Source: Desulfocarbo sp964620595
Lineage (GTDB): Bacteria; Desulfobacterota; Desulfarculia; Desulfarculales; Desulfarculaceae
DNA: 64,000 nt
Assembly: GCA_964620595.1 (NCBI GenBank)
Contig: CAZUHP010000007.1
Coordinates: 1-64,000, forward strand
Reading direction: 5' to 3'
The translations under genes were made by a program, and so were the position numbers. The notes beneath the pieces are model-generated. The model saw only the letters and a program-made list of their open reading frames with translations. It searched no databases and was not told the DNA's origin. Positions 7,992 to 17,343 of this stretch are shown here, piece after piece; position 1 is the first letter of the stretch; every line of letters begins with the position of its first letter.

Positions 7992-8024
7992 CAGGGCTGG
8001 GAGCCCCGGCGGCTCCCGGCCCTG
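7992..8024 (+). terminator. strong GC hairpin after the DUF35 gene
   Basis: CAGGGCTGGGAGCC pairs with GGCTCCCGGCCCTG (one wobble) around a 5-nt loop. No T-run follows, so termination is likely but not certain. The rest of 7923-8219 shows nothing else. Confidence 0.45.
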
Positions 8025-8219
8025 CCTGTGAAGGGTCCTGCTGGGCCCCGTGACCTTGTTGCCCTTGCGGTGCCGGGCCGTGCCGCGGCCCGCCCGCTCT
8101 TGTCCGGTTCCGCCCGCCTCGGCGCCCGGCTTCATCCCGGCCCCTTGCCACCCGCTTCGGGCCTTGTTAAGATCAACTTTTCAATGCAGCCAGCCACATA
8201 ACTCGAACGGCGGAGAAAC

Positions 8220-11200
8220 ATGGCCCAGCGCCTGGAGATAGGGCTCAAGCCACACCTGCCCGACCCGGGGGGACGGGGACTCGTTGCCAAGGCCCGCGCC
8301 TACTTGGGCATATCCCTGGAGAGCGCCCGGGTGCTCAGGGTGCTCACCTTTGACACCTCCCTCGGCCCGGAGGAGCTGGAGCGGGTGCGGCAGGACATCT
8401 TCACCAACCCGGTGACCGAGCTGAGTTCCTTCGAGCCCCTGGCGCCGCTGGTGCTGCCGGAGTTCGACTGGGCCCTGTGGGTGGGCCTCAAGCCCGGGGT
8501 GCGCGACAACGAGGGCGCCACCGCGGTGGAGGCCATGGCCGACGTATTGGGCCGGCGCTTCGGCGGCGGGGAGGCGGTGTACTCCTCGCGGCTGTACCTG
8601 GTCAGGGCGCCGCGCCTGGGCCTGGAGGGCGCCCAGGCGCTCTGCCGCGAATTGTTGGCCAACGACATCATCCAGCAGTGGCGGGTGATCCCCCGCTCCG
8701 AGTGGGACCGGGAGCAGGGGGTGGGCATCGTGATACCCAAGGTGCGCCTGGCCCACACCCCCACCGTGGCCACCCTGCCCATCCCCTCGGACCTGGACCT
8801 GCTCAAGCTCTCCGACCAGCGGGGCCTGTTCCTGAACCCGGCCGACGTGCCGGTGATCCGGGCCTATTTCAACGACCCCCGGGTGCGGGCCCAGCGGGAG
8901 CGGGTGGGGCTGGACGACCCCACCGACGTGGAGCTGGAGTACGTGAGCCAGGCCCGCTCGGACCACTGCAACCACAACACCTTTGGCGGCCGCTACCACT
9001 ACCTGGACCTCATGAGCGGCGAGCGGGTGGAGGTGGACAACCTCTTCAAGCGCTGCATAAAGGAGCCCACCGAGCGCCTGGCCGCGGAGCGCGACTGGGT
9101 GGTGAGCGTGCTGTGGGACAACGCCGGGGTGGCCGCCCTGGACGGCGAGCACCACTACGTGATAACCGGCGAGACCCACAACAGCCCCTCCAACATGGAG
9201 GCCTACGGCGGGGCCATCACCGGCATCGTGGGGGTGTACCGCGACCCCATGGGCACCGGCCTGGGCTCCAAGCTGGTGGCCGGCATGTGGGGCTTCTGCG
9301 TGGGCCCCCGCGACTATGCGGGCGAGCTGCGCCCGGCCCTGCATCCCCGCCGCCTCCTGGACGGCATCATCGAGGGGGTGCGCGACGGGGGCAACAAGAG
9401 CGGCATCCCCACCGCCCTGGGCACCCTGGCCTTTGACCCGCGCTACCTGGGCAAGTGCCTGGTCTTCGTCAGTGCGGTGGGCGTCATGACTGCCCAGGTG
9501 GCCGGCCAGCCCAGCCACCTCAAGAAGACCAGCCCCGGCGAGCTGGTCATCATGTGCGGCGGCCGGGTGGGGGCGGACGGCATCCACGGGGTCACCGCCT
9601 CCAGCGCGGGCTACTCCGAGTCCACCCCGGCCGGCCACGTGCAGATCGGCGACCCCTACACCCAGAAGAAGATGCACGACTTTCTGCTGGAGGCCCGCGA
9701 CGCCGGCCTGATCCGCTTCATCACCGACAACGGCGGCGGCGGGCTGTCCTCCAGCGTGGGCGAGAGCGCCCGCCTCAGCCCCGGGGCCGAGGTGGACCTC
9801 AAGAAGGTGCCCCTCAAGTACCAGGGCCTGGACCCCTGGCAGATATGGGTGAGCGAGAGCCAGGAGCGCATGACCGTGGCGGTGGCGCCCGAGGACGAGG
9901 CCGCCTTCATGGCCCTGGCCGAGAAGCACGAGGTGGAGGCCACGGTGATCGGCCGCTACACCGGCGACGGCAAGCTCAAGCTCACCTACGGCGACGAGGT
10001 CTGCTGCTACGTGGACGTGGAGTTCCTGGAAAAGGGCTTCCCCCAGTGGGAGTTCGAGGCCCACTGGCTGCCGCCCGAGGCCCGGGGCCTGGCCGAGCCG
10101 GTGCTGAGCCCGCCGGAGGACCTGGGCGGTTTGCTCCTGGACCTCCTGGACTCGCCCAACCTGTGCTCCCGGGCCTGGATCAACCGCCAGTACGACCACG
10201 AGGTGCAGGGCACCAGCGTGGTGAAGCCCTTTGTGGGCCGGCGCCAGGAGGTGCCCAGCGAGGCGGCGGTGCTCCTGCCGGTGCTCGGCGGTCGGGCCGG
10301 CTTGGCCATGGCCCAGGTGCTCTTGTTCCAGTACGGCGACATCGACACCTACCACATGGTCACCGCCAGCGTGGAGGAGGGCCTCCGGCGGGTGGTGGCC
10401 GTGGGCGGGGACCCCTTGCAGGTGGGCGGGGTGGACAACTTCTGCTGGCCCAGCATCCAGTACGACCCCCGCGACAACCCCGACGGCCGCTACAAGGCCG
10501 CCCAGTTGGTGCGCGCCTGCTGGGGCCTCAAGGCCGCCTGCGAGGAGCTGGGCATACCCCTTTTGTCGGGCAAGGACTCCATGTACGTGGACGGCCGGCT
10601 CAGGGGCCGCCACGGCCTGGTGCGGCGGGTCTCCGGCCCGCCCACCATGATGTTCACCGCCACCGCGCCGGTGCACGAGCTGAAGCGGGTGCAGACCCTG
10701 GAGCCCAAGGCGGCCGGCGACGTGGTGTACGTGCTGGGCCGCACCAGGGACGAGCTGGGCGCGGGCGCCTTGTACAACCTGCTGGGCCAGGTGGGCCGCA
10801 ACGTGCCCGAGACCGACCTGGGCGCCTCCCTGGCCCTGTGCACCGCGGTGGCCCGGGCCCTGGAGCGGGGGCTGTTGGCCTCCACCTGCGTGGTCAGCCG
10901 CGGCGGCCTGGCCTATGCCCTGGCCCGCATGGTCATGGCCGCGGAGATGGGCCTGGAGGTGGATTTGGACCTGATCCCCACCGCCGACGGCCTGGGGGCC
11001 CTGGCCCGGCTCTTCTCGGAGAGCACCGGCCGCCTGGTGGTCACCCTGGACCCGGCCCGGACCCGGGAGTTCGAGGCGCTGCTGGAGGGGGTGGCCTTTG
11101 CCCCGGTGGGCCGGGTGGCCCGGCACAAGAAGCTGGTGATGGCGGCGGAGGGCCGCACGGTGGTGGAGCTGGGCCTGGCCCAACTCCGCAGGGCCTTTAC

Positions 11201-11225
11201 CAAACGCTTCGGAGGGTTGGTATGA
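8220..11225 (+). CDS. purL: phosphoribosylformylglycinamidine synthase, large subunit
   Basis: 1001 residues, the long form seen in deltaproteobacteria. A PurS-like N-terminal domain (about residues 1-90) is fused to the duplicated FGAM-synthase core. Catalytic-region motifs include GETHNSPSNMEAYGGA and, in the second half, GKDSMYVDG. It makes FGAM from FGAR, ATP and glutamine in purine synthesis, using ammonia from PurQ. The stop overlaps the purQ start (ATGA), so translation is coupled. First gene of a long plus-strand run reaching metG. Confidence 0.95.
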   Translation: MAQRLEIGLKPHLPDPGGRGLVAKARAYLGISLESARVLRVLTFDTSLGPEELERVRQDIFTNPVTELSSFEPLAPLVLPEFDWALWVGLKPGVRDNEGATAVEAMADVLGRRFGGGEAVYSSRLYLVRAPRLGLEGAQALCRELLANDIIQQWRVIPRSEWDREQGVGIVIPKVRLAHTPTVATLPIPSDLDLLKLSDQRGLFLNPADVPVIRAYFNDPRVRAQRERVGLDDPTDVELEYVSQARSDHCNHNTFGGRYHYLDLMSGERVEVDNLFKRCIKEPTERLAAERDWVVSVLWDNAGVAALDGEHHYVITGETHNSPSNMEAYGGAITGIVGVYRDPMGTGLGSKLVAGMWGFCVGPRDYAGELRPALHPRRLLDGIIEGVRDGGNKSGIPTALGTLAFDPRYLGKCLVFVSAVGVMTAQVAGQPSHLKKTSPGELVIMCGGRVGADGIHGVTASSAGYSESTPAGHVQIGDPYTQKKMHDFLLEARDAGLIRFITDNGGGGLSSSVGESARLSPGAEVDLKKVPLKYQGLDPWQIWVSESQERMTVAVAPEDEAAFMALAEKHEVEATVIGRYTGDGKLKLTYGDEVCCYVDVEFLEKGFPQWEFEAHWLPPEARGLAEPVLSPPEDLGGLLLDLLDSPNLCSRAWINRQYDHEVQGTSVVKPFVGRRQEVPSEAAVLLPVLGGRAGLAMAQVLLFQYGDIDTYHMVTASVEEGLRRVVAVGGDPLQVGGVDNFCWPSIQYDPRDNPDGRYKAAQLVRACWGLKAACEELGIPLLSGKDSMYVDGRLRGRHGLVRRVSGPPTMMFTATAPVHELKRVQTLEPKAAGDVVYVLGRTRDELGAGALYNLLGQVGRNVPETDLGASLALCTAVARALERGLLASTCVVSRGGLAYALARMVMAAEMGLEVDLDLIPTADGLGALARLFSESTGRLVVTLDPARTREFEALLEGVAFAPVGRVARHKKLVMAAEGRTVVELGLAQLRRAFTKRFGGLV

Positions 11226-12052
11226 GCGCCCGGGCACTGGTGCTGGCCGGCTATGGCATCAACTGCGACGTGGAGACCACCCATGCCCTCCGCCTGGCCG
11301 GGGCCGAGGCCAAGCGGGTGCACATATCCCAGCTCACCGGCACCAGGAACCAGCCGCCCAGCGAAACCCTGGCCGACTACAACATCCTGGTGTTCGACGG
11401 GGGCTTCAGTTGGGGCGACGACCACGGGGCCGGGGTGCTCCTGGCCACCCGCCTGGGCCGCCACCTGCGCGGCCAGTTGGAGGACTTCCTGGCCCGGGGC
11501 GGGTTGGTGCTGGGCATCTGCAACGGGTTCCAGGCCCTGGTCAACCTGGGGCTCCTGCCCCTTTTGGACGGCCGCTGGGAGCGGTCGGTGGCCCTGGCCG
11601 CCAATGACTGCGGCAACTTCCAGGACCGCTGGGTGGAGTTGGCGGTGGAGCCGGACTCGCCCTGCCTGTTCACCAAGGGCCTGAAGCGCCTGCCGCTTCC
11701 CATCCGCCACGGCGAGGGCAAGTTCGTGGCCGAGCCGGAGACCCTGGAGCGCATCGAGCAGCAGGGCCTGGTGGCCCTGCGCTATGCCACTGCCGGCGGC
11801 AAGCCGGCCCGGGGACGCTGGCCGGCCAACCCCAACGGCTCCTTGCACGACATCGCCGGCATCTGCGACCCCAGCGGCCGGGTGTTCGGGCTCATGCCCC
11901 ACCCGGAGGGCTATTACCGCCTGAGCCAGCACCCCACCTGGACCCGCAGCCGGGAGAAGGCGCGGCGCCGGGGCAAGGAGCTGGACCCCCTGGCCCCGGG
12001 CCTGGGCCTGGCCGTGTTCAGCAACGCCGTGGCGGCGGCGGGCGGGGCGTGA
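11222..12052 (+). CDS. purQ: phosphoribosylformylglycinamidine synthase, glutaminase subunit
   Basis: 276 residues, class I glutamine amidotransferase. The nucleophile elbow is GICNGFQAL (Cys about residue 97) and the His/Glu pair is in MPHPEGYY. It supplies ammonia to PurL. It is longer than the Bacillus-type PurQ (about 225 residues) because of inserts, as in other deltaproteobacterial versions paired with a long PurL. The start overlaps the purL stop. Confidence 0.93.
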   Translation: MSARALVLAGYGINCDVETTHALRLAGAEAKRVHISQLTGTRNQPPSETLADYNILVFDGGFSWGDDHGAGVLLATRLGRHLRGQLEDFLARGGLVLGICNGFQALVNLGLLPLLDGRWERSVALAANDCGNFQDRWVELAVEPDSPCLFTKGLKRLPLPIRHGEGKFVAEPETLERIEQQGLVALRYATAGGKPARGRWPANPNGSLHDIAGICDPSGRVFGLMPHPEGYYRLSQHPTWTRSREKARRRGKELDPLAPGLGLAVFSNAVAAAGGA

Positions 12053-12056
12053 AGAC

Positions 12057-13079
12057 ATGGGCAAGCCGGGACTGAACGAGCTGAGCCAGGGAGAGCAGGC
12101 CGAGCTGGTCTGCCTGCTGGCGCGTAAGCAGATAGCCCGCACCAAGGCGGGCAAGCCCTACGGCGCCTTGAAGCTGGCCGACGCCTCCGGCGAGGTGGAG
12201 GCCAAGCTCTGGGACCGGGCCGAGGAACTCCTGGAGGGCCTGGAGCCCGGGGCGGTGGTGCGGGTGAGCGGCCGGGTGGACTCCTTCAACGGCCGGCGGC
12301 AGTTGGTGCTGAACACCATCGCGCCGGAGCCGGAGACCGACCCGGCCCAGTTCCTGCCCCAGAGCCCCTTGAGCGCCTCCGAGCTGTGGGGCCGGCTCAC
12401 CGAGCTTACCCTGGCCGTGAAGCACCGCCGCCTGCGCCGGCTCTTGCGGGCCTTTTTCGAGGACCAGGATTTCCACCGCGATTTCGGCCGGGCCCCGGCG
12501 GCCAAGGGCGCCCACCATGCCTATGTGCGCGGCCTGCTGGAGCACACGGTCAGCGTGGGCGAGCTGGCCCTTTTGGTGGCCTCCCACTACAGCCACCTGG
12601 ACCGCGACCTGCTGGTGACCGGCGCCCTGCTGCACGACATCGGCAAGACCCAGGAGTTCAGCCTGGGCCCGCCCATCGACTACACCGACGCCGGCCGTCT
12701 GGAGGGCCACCTGGTGCTGGGCGTGCGCCTGCTGGACCAGCGCCTGGCCGGGATGCGCGGTTTTCCCGAGGCCCTGGCCTCCCACCTCCGCCACCTCATC
12801 GTCAGCCACCACGGCTCCCAGGAGTTCGGCAGCCCCAAGAAACCCAAGACCCCCGAGGCGGTGGTGCTGCACATGCTGGACGACCTGGACGCCAAGACCG
12901 CCATGATCCAGGCGGTGCTGGCCGCCGAGGGCGGCGGCGAATCCCACTGGTCGTCCTTCAACCGCCTGCTGGAGCGCTTCCTCTACACCGGGCCCTCGCC
13001 CCTGGAGTCTCCGCCGGACAACGGCCCCGAGGACCAGCAGGCGCCTGCGCCCCAAACCCTGGACCTGTTCGTCAAATGA
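12057..13079 (+). CDS. YhaM-like OB-fold/HD-domain 3'-5' exoribonuclease
   Basis: 340 residues. Residues 20-95 form an OB nucleic-acid-binding fold (TKAGKPYGALKLADASG, GRVDSFNGRRQLVLN). An HD phosphohydrolase domain begins near 155 and contains HHAYVRGLLEHT and LLHDIGKT, with a further metal ligand in VSHHG. This is the YhaM/CBF1 architecture, a 3'-5' exonuclease on single-stranded RNA or DNA. It starts 4 nt after purQ and overlaps tmk by ATGA, so it belongs to the same transcript. The tail after 310 is proline-rich and probably disordered. Confidence 0.85.
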   Translation: MGKPGLNELSQGEQAELVCLLARKQIARTKAGKPYGALKLADASGEVEAKLWDRAEELLEGLEPGAVVRVSGRVDSFNGRRQLVLNTIAPEPETDPAQFLPQSPLSASELWGRLTELTLAVKHRRLRRLLRAFFEDQDFHRDFGRAPAAKGAHHAYVRGLLEHTVSVGELALLVASHYSHLDRDLLVTGALLHDIGKTQEFSLGPPIDYTDAGRLEGHLVLGVRLLDQRLAGMRGFPEALASHLRHLIVSHHGSQEFGSPKKPKTPEAVVLHMLDDLDAKTAMIQAVLAAEGGGESHWSSFNRLLERFLYTGPSPLESPPDNGPEDQQAPAPQTLDLFVK

Positions 13080-14004
13080 GCCAAGAGCGCCTTGGACACA
13101 GCCCCGCTTCCGCCAGGGCCGGCCAGCAGGGCCGGGTCCACCCCTCGGGCGCCCCGGGCCTGTTCATCACCCTGGAAGGCGGCGAGGGAGTGGGCAAGTC
13201 CACCCAGCTCCGCATGCTGGCGCGCCGCCTGGAGGGTCAGGGCTGGAAGGTGGTCGCCACCCGCGAGCCCGGGGCCACCAGCCTGGGCAAGCGCCTGGGC
13301 GACCTGGTGCGCTCGGCGGGGGGGGCGACGGGGGGGGCGACGGGNNNNNNNNNNNNNNNNNNNNNNNNNNNNNNNNNNNNNNNNNNNNNNNNNNNNNNNN
13401 NNNNNNNNNNNNNNNNNNNNNNNNNNNNNNNNNNNNNNNNNNNNAGCGCCTGGGCGACCTGGTGCGCTCGGCGGGGGGGGCGACGGGGGGGGCGACGGGG
13501 GGGGCGACGGGCGCGACGGGCGCGGGGGGCGTGGGGGGCGTGCCGGTGGACAAGGCCGAGCTGATGCTCTACCTGGCCGACCGGGCCCAGCACGTGGAGC
13601 AGGTGATCGCCCCGGCGCTCCAAAAGGGCATGGCCGTGGTCTGCGACCGGTTCATAGACTCTTCCGAGGTGTACCAGGGCCGGGCCCGCGGCCTGGGGGT
13701 GGAGACGGTGCGGCAGCTCAACCGCTGGGTGTGCGGTCCGGTGTGGCCGGATCTGACCGTGGTCCTGGACCTGGACCCCGAGATAGGATTGAAGCGAGCA
13801 CTCGAACGCCAGCAGGAGCTGGGGCTTGGCCTGGATCGCTTGGAATCAGAGACACTTGACTTCCATCGCCAGGTGCGGGAGGGTTTCTTGGCCCAGGCCC
13901 GGGCCGAGCCGGAGCGCATAAGGATAGTGGATGCAAGCCTGCCCCCGGACCAGGTGGCCGAGGAGGTCTGGACTGAGGTGGAGCGTTTGCTCAAAGGCGG
14001 ATAA
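13076..14004 (+). CDS. tmk: thymidylate kinase, interrupted by a scaffold gap
   Basis: Phosphorylates dTMP to dTDP. The left part carries the P-loop GGEGVGKST (residues 35-43 after a 25-residue N-terminal extension) and the DR[YF]-region equivalent TREPGATSLG. The right part carries DKAELMLYLADRAQH and CDRFIDSSEVYQG. The 100-N gap (13345-13444) throws the frame off, but 13290-13344 and 13445-13499 are identical. Collapsing this overlap gives 774 nt, a single 257-residue frame. The gene is therefore probably intact, longer than the usual 205-215 residues. A GGAT-repeat insertion lies between the LGDLVRS helix and DKAELMLYLA, a loop that varies in the family. The start overlaps the preceding stop (ATGA). 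Confidence 0.88.
13345..13444. other. assembly gap (100 N) with redundant edges
   Basis: Exactly 100 N, a placeholder length. The 55 nt before it (13290-13344) and the 55 nt after it (13445-13499) are the same sequence, ending in G8CGAC units. The real gap is probably zero or negative; the assembler stopped inside the G-tract repeat. Confidence 0.95.
13471..13542 (+). repeat. G-tract/CGAC repeat inside tmk
   Basis: Three G8-CGAC units of exactly 12 nt, then shorter GCGACGGGCGC-like remnants and G6C units. Read in frame they give GGAT-GGAT-GGAT, then GATGAGGVGGV. The left edge of the gap (13316-13344) shows the first two units again. The C-terminal remnants suggest an old, decaying array. Confidence 0.9.
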
Positions 14005-14006
14005 AG

Positions 14007-15002
14007 GTGAGGATCAGCGGGGTGTTGGGACAACAGCGGGCGGTTTCCCAGCTCCAGGGCGAGCTGGAGGCCGGGCGCCTGGCCCACGCCTATCTGTTCG
14101 TGGGGCCCAGGGGCTGCGGCCGGGGCACCACCGCCCTGGCCCTGTTCCGGGCCTTGAACTGCGAGCAGTCCGGCGCGGACGAGCCCTGCGGGGTTTGCGG
14201 CTCCTGCCGCCGGGCCCTGGCCGGGCAGCACGAGGACCTTCTGGTGCTGGCCCCACCCGCGGGCCAGGCCTCGGCCCAGATAAAGGTGGAGGAGGTGCGC
14301 GAGGTGATCCGGGCGCTCTCCTTCGCCCCCCTGGGGGGAGGCACCCGCCTGGTGCTGATCCGCGAGGCCGAGCACCTGAACCCCACCAGCGCCAACGTGC
14401 TCCTCAAGACCCTGGAGGAGCCGCCGCCGGGCAACCTGCTCGTGCTCACCGTGCAGGACCCCCGCGGCATACTTCCCACCCTGGTGAGCCGCTGCCGGCG
14501 GGTGAACTTCGCGCCCCTGGAGTCGGGGCTCATCGCCCGGGAGCTGGAGCGCCGGGGGAGCGAGCCCCATGCCGCGGCCTTGAAGGCGGCCATGAGCGGC
14601 GGCTCCCTGGGCCGGGCCCTGGAGCTGGACCAGGACAAGCTGGCCGGCGAGCTGGAGCGGCTCCTGGAACGGCTGGCGGCCCGCGACGGCACGGTGGGGG
14701 ACTGGCGCTTCGCCGAGGAGCTGGTCAGGGATTTCCGGGGGGCGGTCATCGACCGCCAGGGCTTGGCCCAGGCCCTGGAGCTTTTGGCTGTGTACTTCCG
14801 CGACCAGGCGGTGCGCGCGGCCGGCCGGCCCCAGGCGGTGCTCCTGCCCGCCTCCGGCGAGGGCCCTGGGTTGGGCCTGGCGGCCGCGGCCCGGGGGTTC
14901 GAGCTGGTGCGCCGGGCCCAGGCCCGGATCATGGCCAATGCCGCACCCGAGCTGGCGATTACTGTTCTCTTGCATGAGCTGCGCAGCGCGGCGTTACATT
15001 AA
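14007..15002 (+). CDS. holB: DNA polymerase III clamp-loader subunit delta'
   Basis: 331 residues with a GTG start 2 nt after tmk. An AAA+ fold with a degenerate P-loop (GPRGCGRGTT, Arg in place of the conserved Lys). It keeps the four-cysteine zinc module (CGVCGSC, with a preceding Cys), the LLKTLEEPP helix and the SRCRR sensor/arginine finger. Delta' does not need to hydrolyse ATP, so the changed P-loop is consistent with the role. The tmk-holB-ricT-metG order is a widely conserved neighbourhood. Confidence 0.9.
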   Translation: MRISGVLGQQRAVSQLQGELEAGRLAHAYLFVGPRGCGRGTTALALFRALNCEQSGADEPCGVCGSCRRALAGQHEDLLVLAPPAGQASAQIKVEEVREVIRALSFAPLGGGTRLVLIREAEHLNPTSANVLLKTLEEPPPGNLLVLTVQDPRGILPTLVSRCRRVNFAPLESGLIARELERRGSEPHAAALKAAMSGGSLGRALELDQDKLAGELERLLERLAARDGTVGDWRFAEELVRDFRGAVIDRQGLAQALELLAVYFRDQAVRAAGRPQAVLLPASGEGPGLGLAAAARGFELVRRAQARIMANAAPELAITVLLHELRSAALH

Positions 15003-15014
15003 GGAGGCTTCTGC

Positions 15015-16103
15015 ATGAGTATCAATCCTGGTTGGATAGCAGCCGGCGCCCTGGCCGCGCCGGTGGCGTTGGAGTTGTTGGCCCGCCTGTATCACCGGGC
15101 GCGTTACCTGGTTCCCTTCCATTCCAAGGCCTGCGGCGAGTATCCCTACCGCCAGTTCATCGAAAAGGCGGACCCGCCCCTGCACTTCCGTTTCAAGAAC
15201 GGCTTCCGCTCGTCCATGGTGAACATCAACCGCTTCGGCTGCCGGGGGCCGGAGCCCGCCCCGGACGGGCAGAAGAAGCGACTGCTGGCGATCAACGAGT
15301 CCAGCCTGTTCGGGGTGCGCTTGAAAAAAGAGACCCAGAACTGGGACCACCTGCTGTCCCAGCGCCTGGAGCAGGCCTACCCGGGCCGCTGGGAGGTGAT
15401 AAACGCCTGCAACCCGGGCTACACCAGCGGCCAGCACCTGACCTTCTGGCGCCAGGAGCTGCACCGGGTGAAACCGGACATCATCTTGATTTCCATGGGG
15501 GGCAATGATATGGCCCTCGCCACCGTGAGGGGCCAGGACTGGCGGCCGGATGACGTTTGGCCCCTGGACTTCGTCCTGGCCCTGGAGCGCCACAGCCCCT
15601 GGTACCGGCATTATCTGCTCAACCACCTCTGCCTGTACTTCCTCTGGCGGCGCTGGCGGTCCGGGCCGCCCCAGCCCCGCTTCAAGGAGGGCAGGGGCGG
15701 GGTTCCCGTTGATGCCTGCTGGCAGAACCTCAAGAGCAACATAACCGCCCTGGTGGAAGATGCCCGCGCCATGGGGGCCAAGGTGGCCATGCTCTGCTTT
15801 ACCGTGGCCGCGGACCTTGAGATGAGCCCGGAGGACGAGCGCCGGGCCGCCTCTATTCAGGCCAACTGGCGCCAGCACATGGAGGTGCGGGGCAAGCAGG
15901 ATCTCAAGATGATCGACTTCCTGAAGGAGGAGGTGGCCCCGTCCCTGGGTATCCCCTTCATCGACTTGCGCCCCGTCTTCCAGAACCACCCCCGCCGCTT
16001 CGAGATGTACTTCGACATGGTCCATTGGAACCACAGGGGCATGCCGGTGGTGGCCCAGACCTTTTTCGAGACCCTGGAATCCTGGGGCTGGTGGGATGCT
16101 TGA
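15015..16103 (+). CDS. SGNH/GDSL-like hydrolase, membrane-anchored
   Basis: 362 residues. An N-terminal hydrophobic helix (residues 7-27) anchors it; the rest is probably periplasmic or cytosolic-face. Block I is atypical: NESSLFG where GDS is usual, with the candidate nucleophile serine retained. Block III is GGND and the Asp/His end motif is DMVHWNHRG. Such proteins are O-acyl esterases or AlgX/DltD-like acyltransferases; the substrate here is unknown. It is inserted between holB and ricT, which normally adjoin, so it is lineage-specific cargo in a conserved cluster. RBS AAGGAGG. Confidence 0.7.
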   Translation: MSINPGWIAAGALAAPVALELLARLYHRARYLVPFHSKACGEYPYRQFIEKADPPLHFRFKNGFRSSMVNINRFGCRGPEPAPDGQKKRLLAINESSLFGVRLKKETQNWDHLLSQRLEQAYPGRWEVINACNPGYTSGQHLTFWRQELHRVKPDIILISMGGNDMALATVRGQDWRPDDVWPLDFVLALERHSPWYRHYLLNHLCLYFLWRRWRSGPPQPRFKEGRGGVPVDACWQNLKSNITALVEDARAMGAKVAMLCFTVAADLEMSPEDERRAASIQANWRQHMEVRGKQDLKMIDFLKEEVAPSLGIPFIDLRPVFQNHPRRFEMYFDMVHWNHRGMPVVAQTFFETLESWGWWDA

Positions 16104-16145
16104 CCGGGCGGGAGTGCAATAAGGCGCCGGAACCAGTATGATAGA

Positions 16146-16219
16146 CGGCGACGGGGGGGCGACGGGGGGCGACGGGAGCGACGGGGGGCGACAGGGGGCG
16201 ACGGGGGGTGGGGGGACGG
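16146..16219 (+). repeat. intergenic G-tract/CGAC array before ricT
   Basis: About seven CGAC-G(3-7) units, with unit lengths drifting between 9 and 11 nt (G7, G6, G3AG, G6, AG5, G6), ending in G6TG6. It is outside any gene, just 30 nt before the ricT start, and could affect leader structure (G-quadruplex-prone). Confidence 0.9.
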
Positions 16220-16248
16220 AGTAATCTTTTGCCGGGCAAAGGAAAGCC

Positions 16249-17277
16249 ATGGGCAAGATAGTCGGCATCAGCTTTCAGCGCGGGGCCAAGGTCTACGACT
16301 TTGACGCCGGGCATTTCGTGCTCAACCAGGGCGACATGGTCATCGTGGAGACCGAGCACGGCCTGGCCCTGGGCGAGGTCACCCGTCCCCCCCGGCCCGC
16401 CGAGGAGGCCCCCCCGGCCGACCAGGGGGAGGGGGACGGCCAGCCGCCCCGCCTGAAGAGCGTCTACCGCCTGGCCACCACCGAGGACCTGGAGCAGGCC
16501 GCCCAAAACGCCGAGCTGGAAAAAGAGGCCTACCACCACTGCCTGGAGCGTATCGCCGCCCGCAAGCTGCCCATGAACCTGGTAAAGGTGGAGTGCCTCT
16601 TCGACCGCTCCAAGATGATCTTCTACTTCACCGCCGAGGGCCGCCTGGACTTCCGCGAACTGGTGCGCGATCTGGTGGCCCGCTTCCGCACCCGGGTGGA
16701 GATGCGCCAGATCGGGGTGCGCCACGAGGCCAAGCTCCTGGGCGGGCTGGGCTCCTGCGGCCGCGAGCTTTGCTGCGCCTCCTTCCTGCGCGACTTCGAG
16801 CCGGTGAGCGTGAAGATGGCCAAGGAACAGAACCTCAGCCTGAACCCCACCAAGATCAGCGGCCTGTGCGGCCGGCTCATGTGTTGCCTCACCTACGAGT
16901 TCCCCATCTACCACGAACTCAAGCGCGGAATGCCCAAGCTGGGCAAGCGCATCACCTTGCAAAAGGGGCTGGAGGGCAAGGTCATCCGCCAGAACGTACT
17001 GGAGCGCAAGGTCACCGTGATCTTGAACGACGGCCGCGAGGTGACCTGCACCCCCGAGGAACTGGCCGAGCTGGAGCCCCTGCCCCAGGCCCAGGCCTCC
17101 CCCCCGCCCCGGCGGGGCAAGGGCAGGCGCGAGTCCGCCCCCCAAGCAGGGAACGGCCCCAAAGACAGAGGCACCAAGGGGGGCGACAGGGGGGGCGACA
17201 GGGGGGGCGACAAGGGGGGCGAAAAGAGCGCCAAGTCCGGCCGGTCCGGCAAGGGACGCCGCCGCAGGAAGAAGTAG
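16249..17277 (+). CDS. ricT: PSP1-domain regulatory protein RicT-like
   Basis: 342 residues. The PSP1 domain spans about 1-260. Conserved cysteines occur in GGLGSCGRELCCASFL and GLCGRLMCCLTYE, the set that binds Fe-S clusters in the Bacillus RicA/RicF/RicT complex controlling RNase Y and developmental phosphorelays. The C-terminal 80 residues are basic and disordered and contain four GGD[RK] repeats encoded by the G-tract repeat. ATG 16249 follows GGAAAGCC. Its position upstream of metG matches the conserved yaaT-metG neighbourhood. Partner proteins are not in this window. Confidence 0.88.
   Translation: MGKIVGISFQRGAKVYDFDAGHFVLNQGDMVIVETEHGLALGEVTRPPRPAEEAPPADQGEGDGQPPRLKSVYRLATTEDLEQAAQNAELEKEAYHHCLERIAARKLPMNLVKVECLFDRSKMIFYFTAEGRLDFRELVRDLVARFRTRVEMRQIGVRHEAKLLGGLGSCGRELCCASFLRDFEPVSVKMAKEQNLSLNPTKISGLCGRLMCCLTYEFPIYHELKRGMPKLGKRITLQKGLEGKVIRQNVLERKVTVILNDGREVTCTPEELAELEPLPQAQASPPPRRGKGRRESAPQAGNGPKDRGTKGGDRGGDRGGDKGGEKSAKSGRSGKGRRRRKK
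17176..17224 (+). repeat. G-tract/CGAC repeat in the ricT tail
   Basis: Four units of A-G(6-7)-CGAC, each exactly 12 nt, read in frame as GGDR-GGDR-GGDK-GGE. The reading frame differs from the tmk copy (GGAT), but the period is the same. Confidence 0.92.
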
Positions 17278-17343
17278 CACCAAGCCGGGAGCCTGCCGCG
17301 CCGGCGGCGCGGGCGGGCGCCCGCCAAGGAACAGGCACGGATA

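Noticed and set aside
8181..11237. 1018-residue minus-strand frame opposite purL
   Set aside because: Antisense shadow of a well-recognised gene; its translation is rich in His, Gln, Ala and Gly as expected from high G+C, with no motifs or ribosome site.
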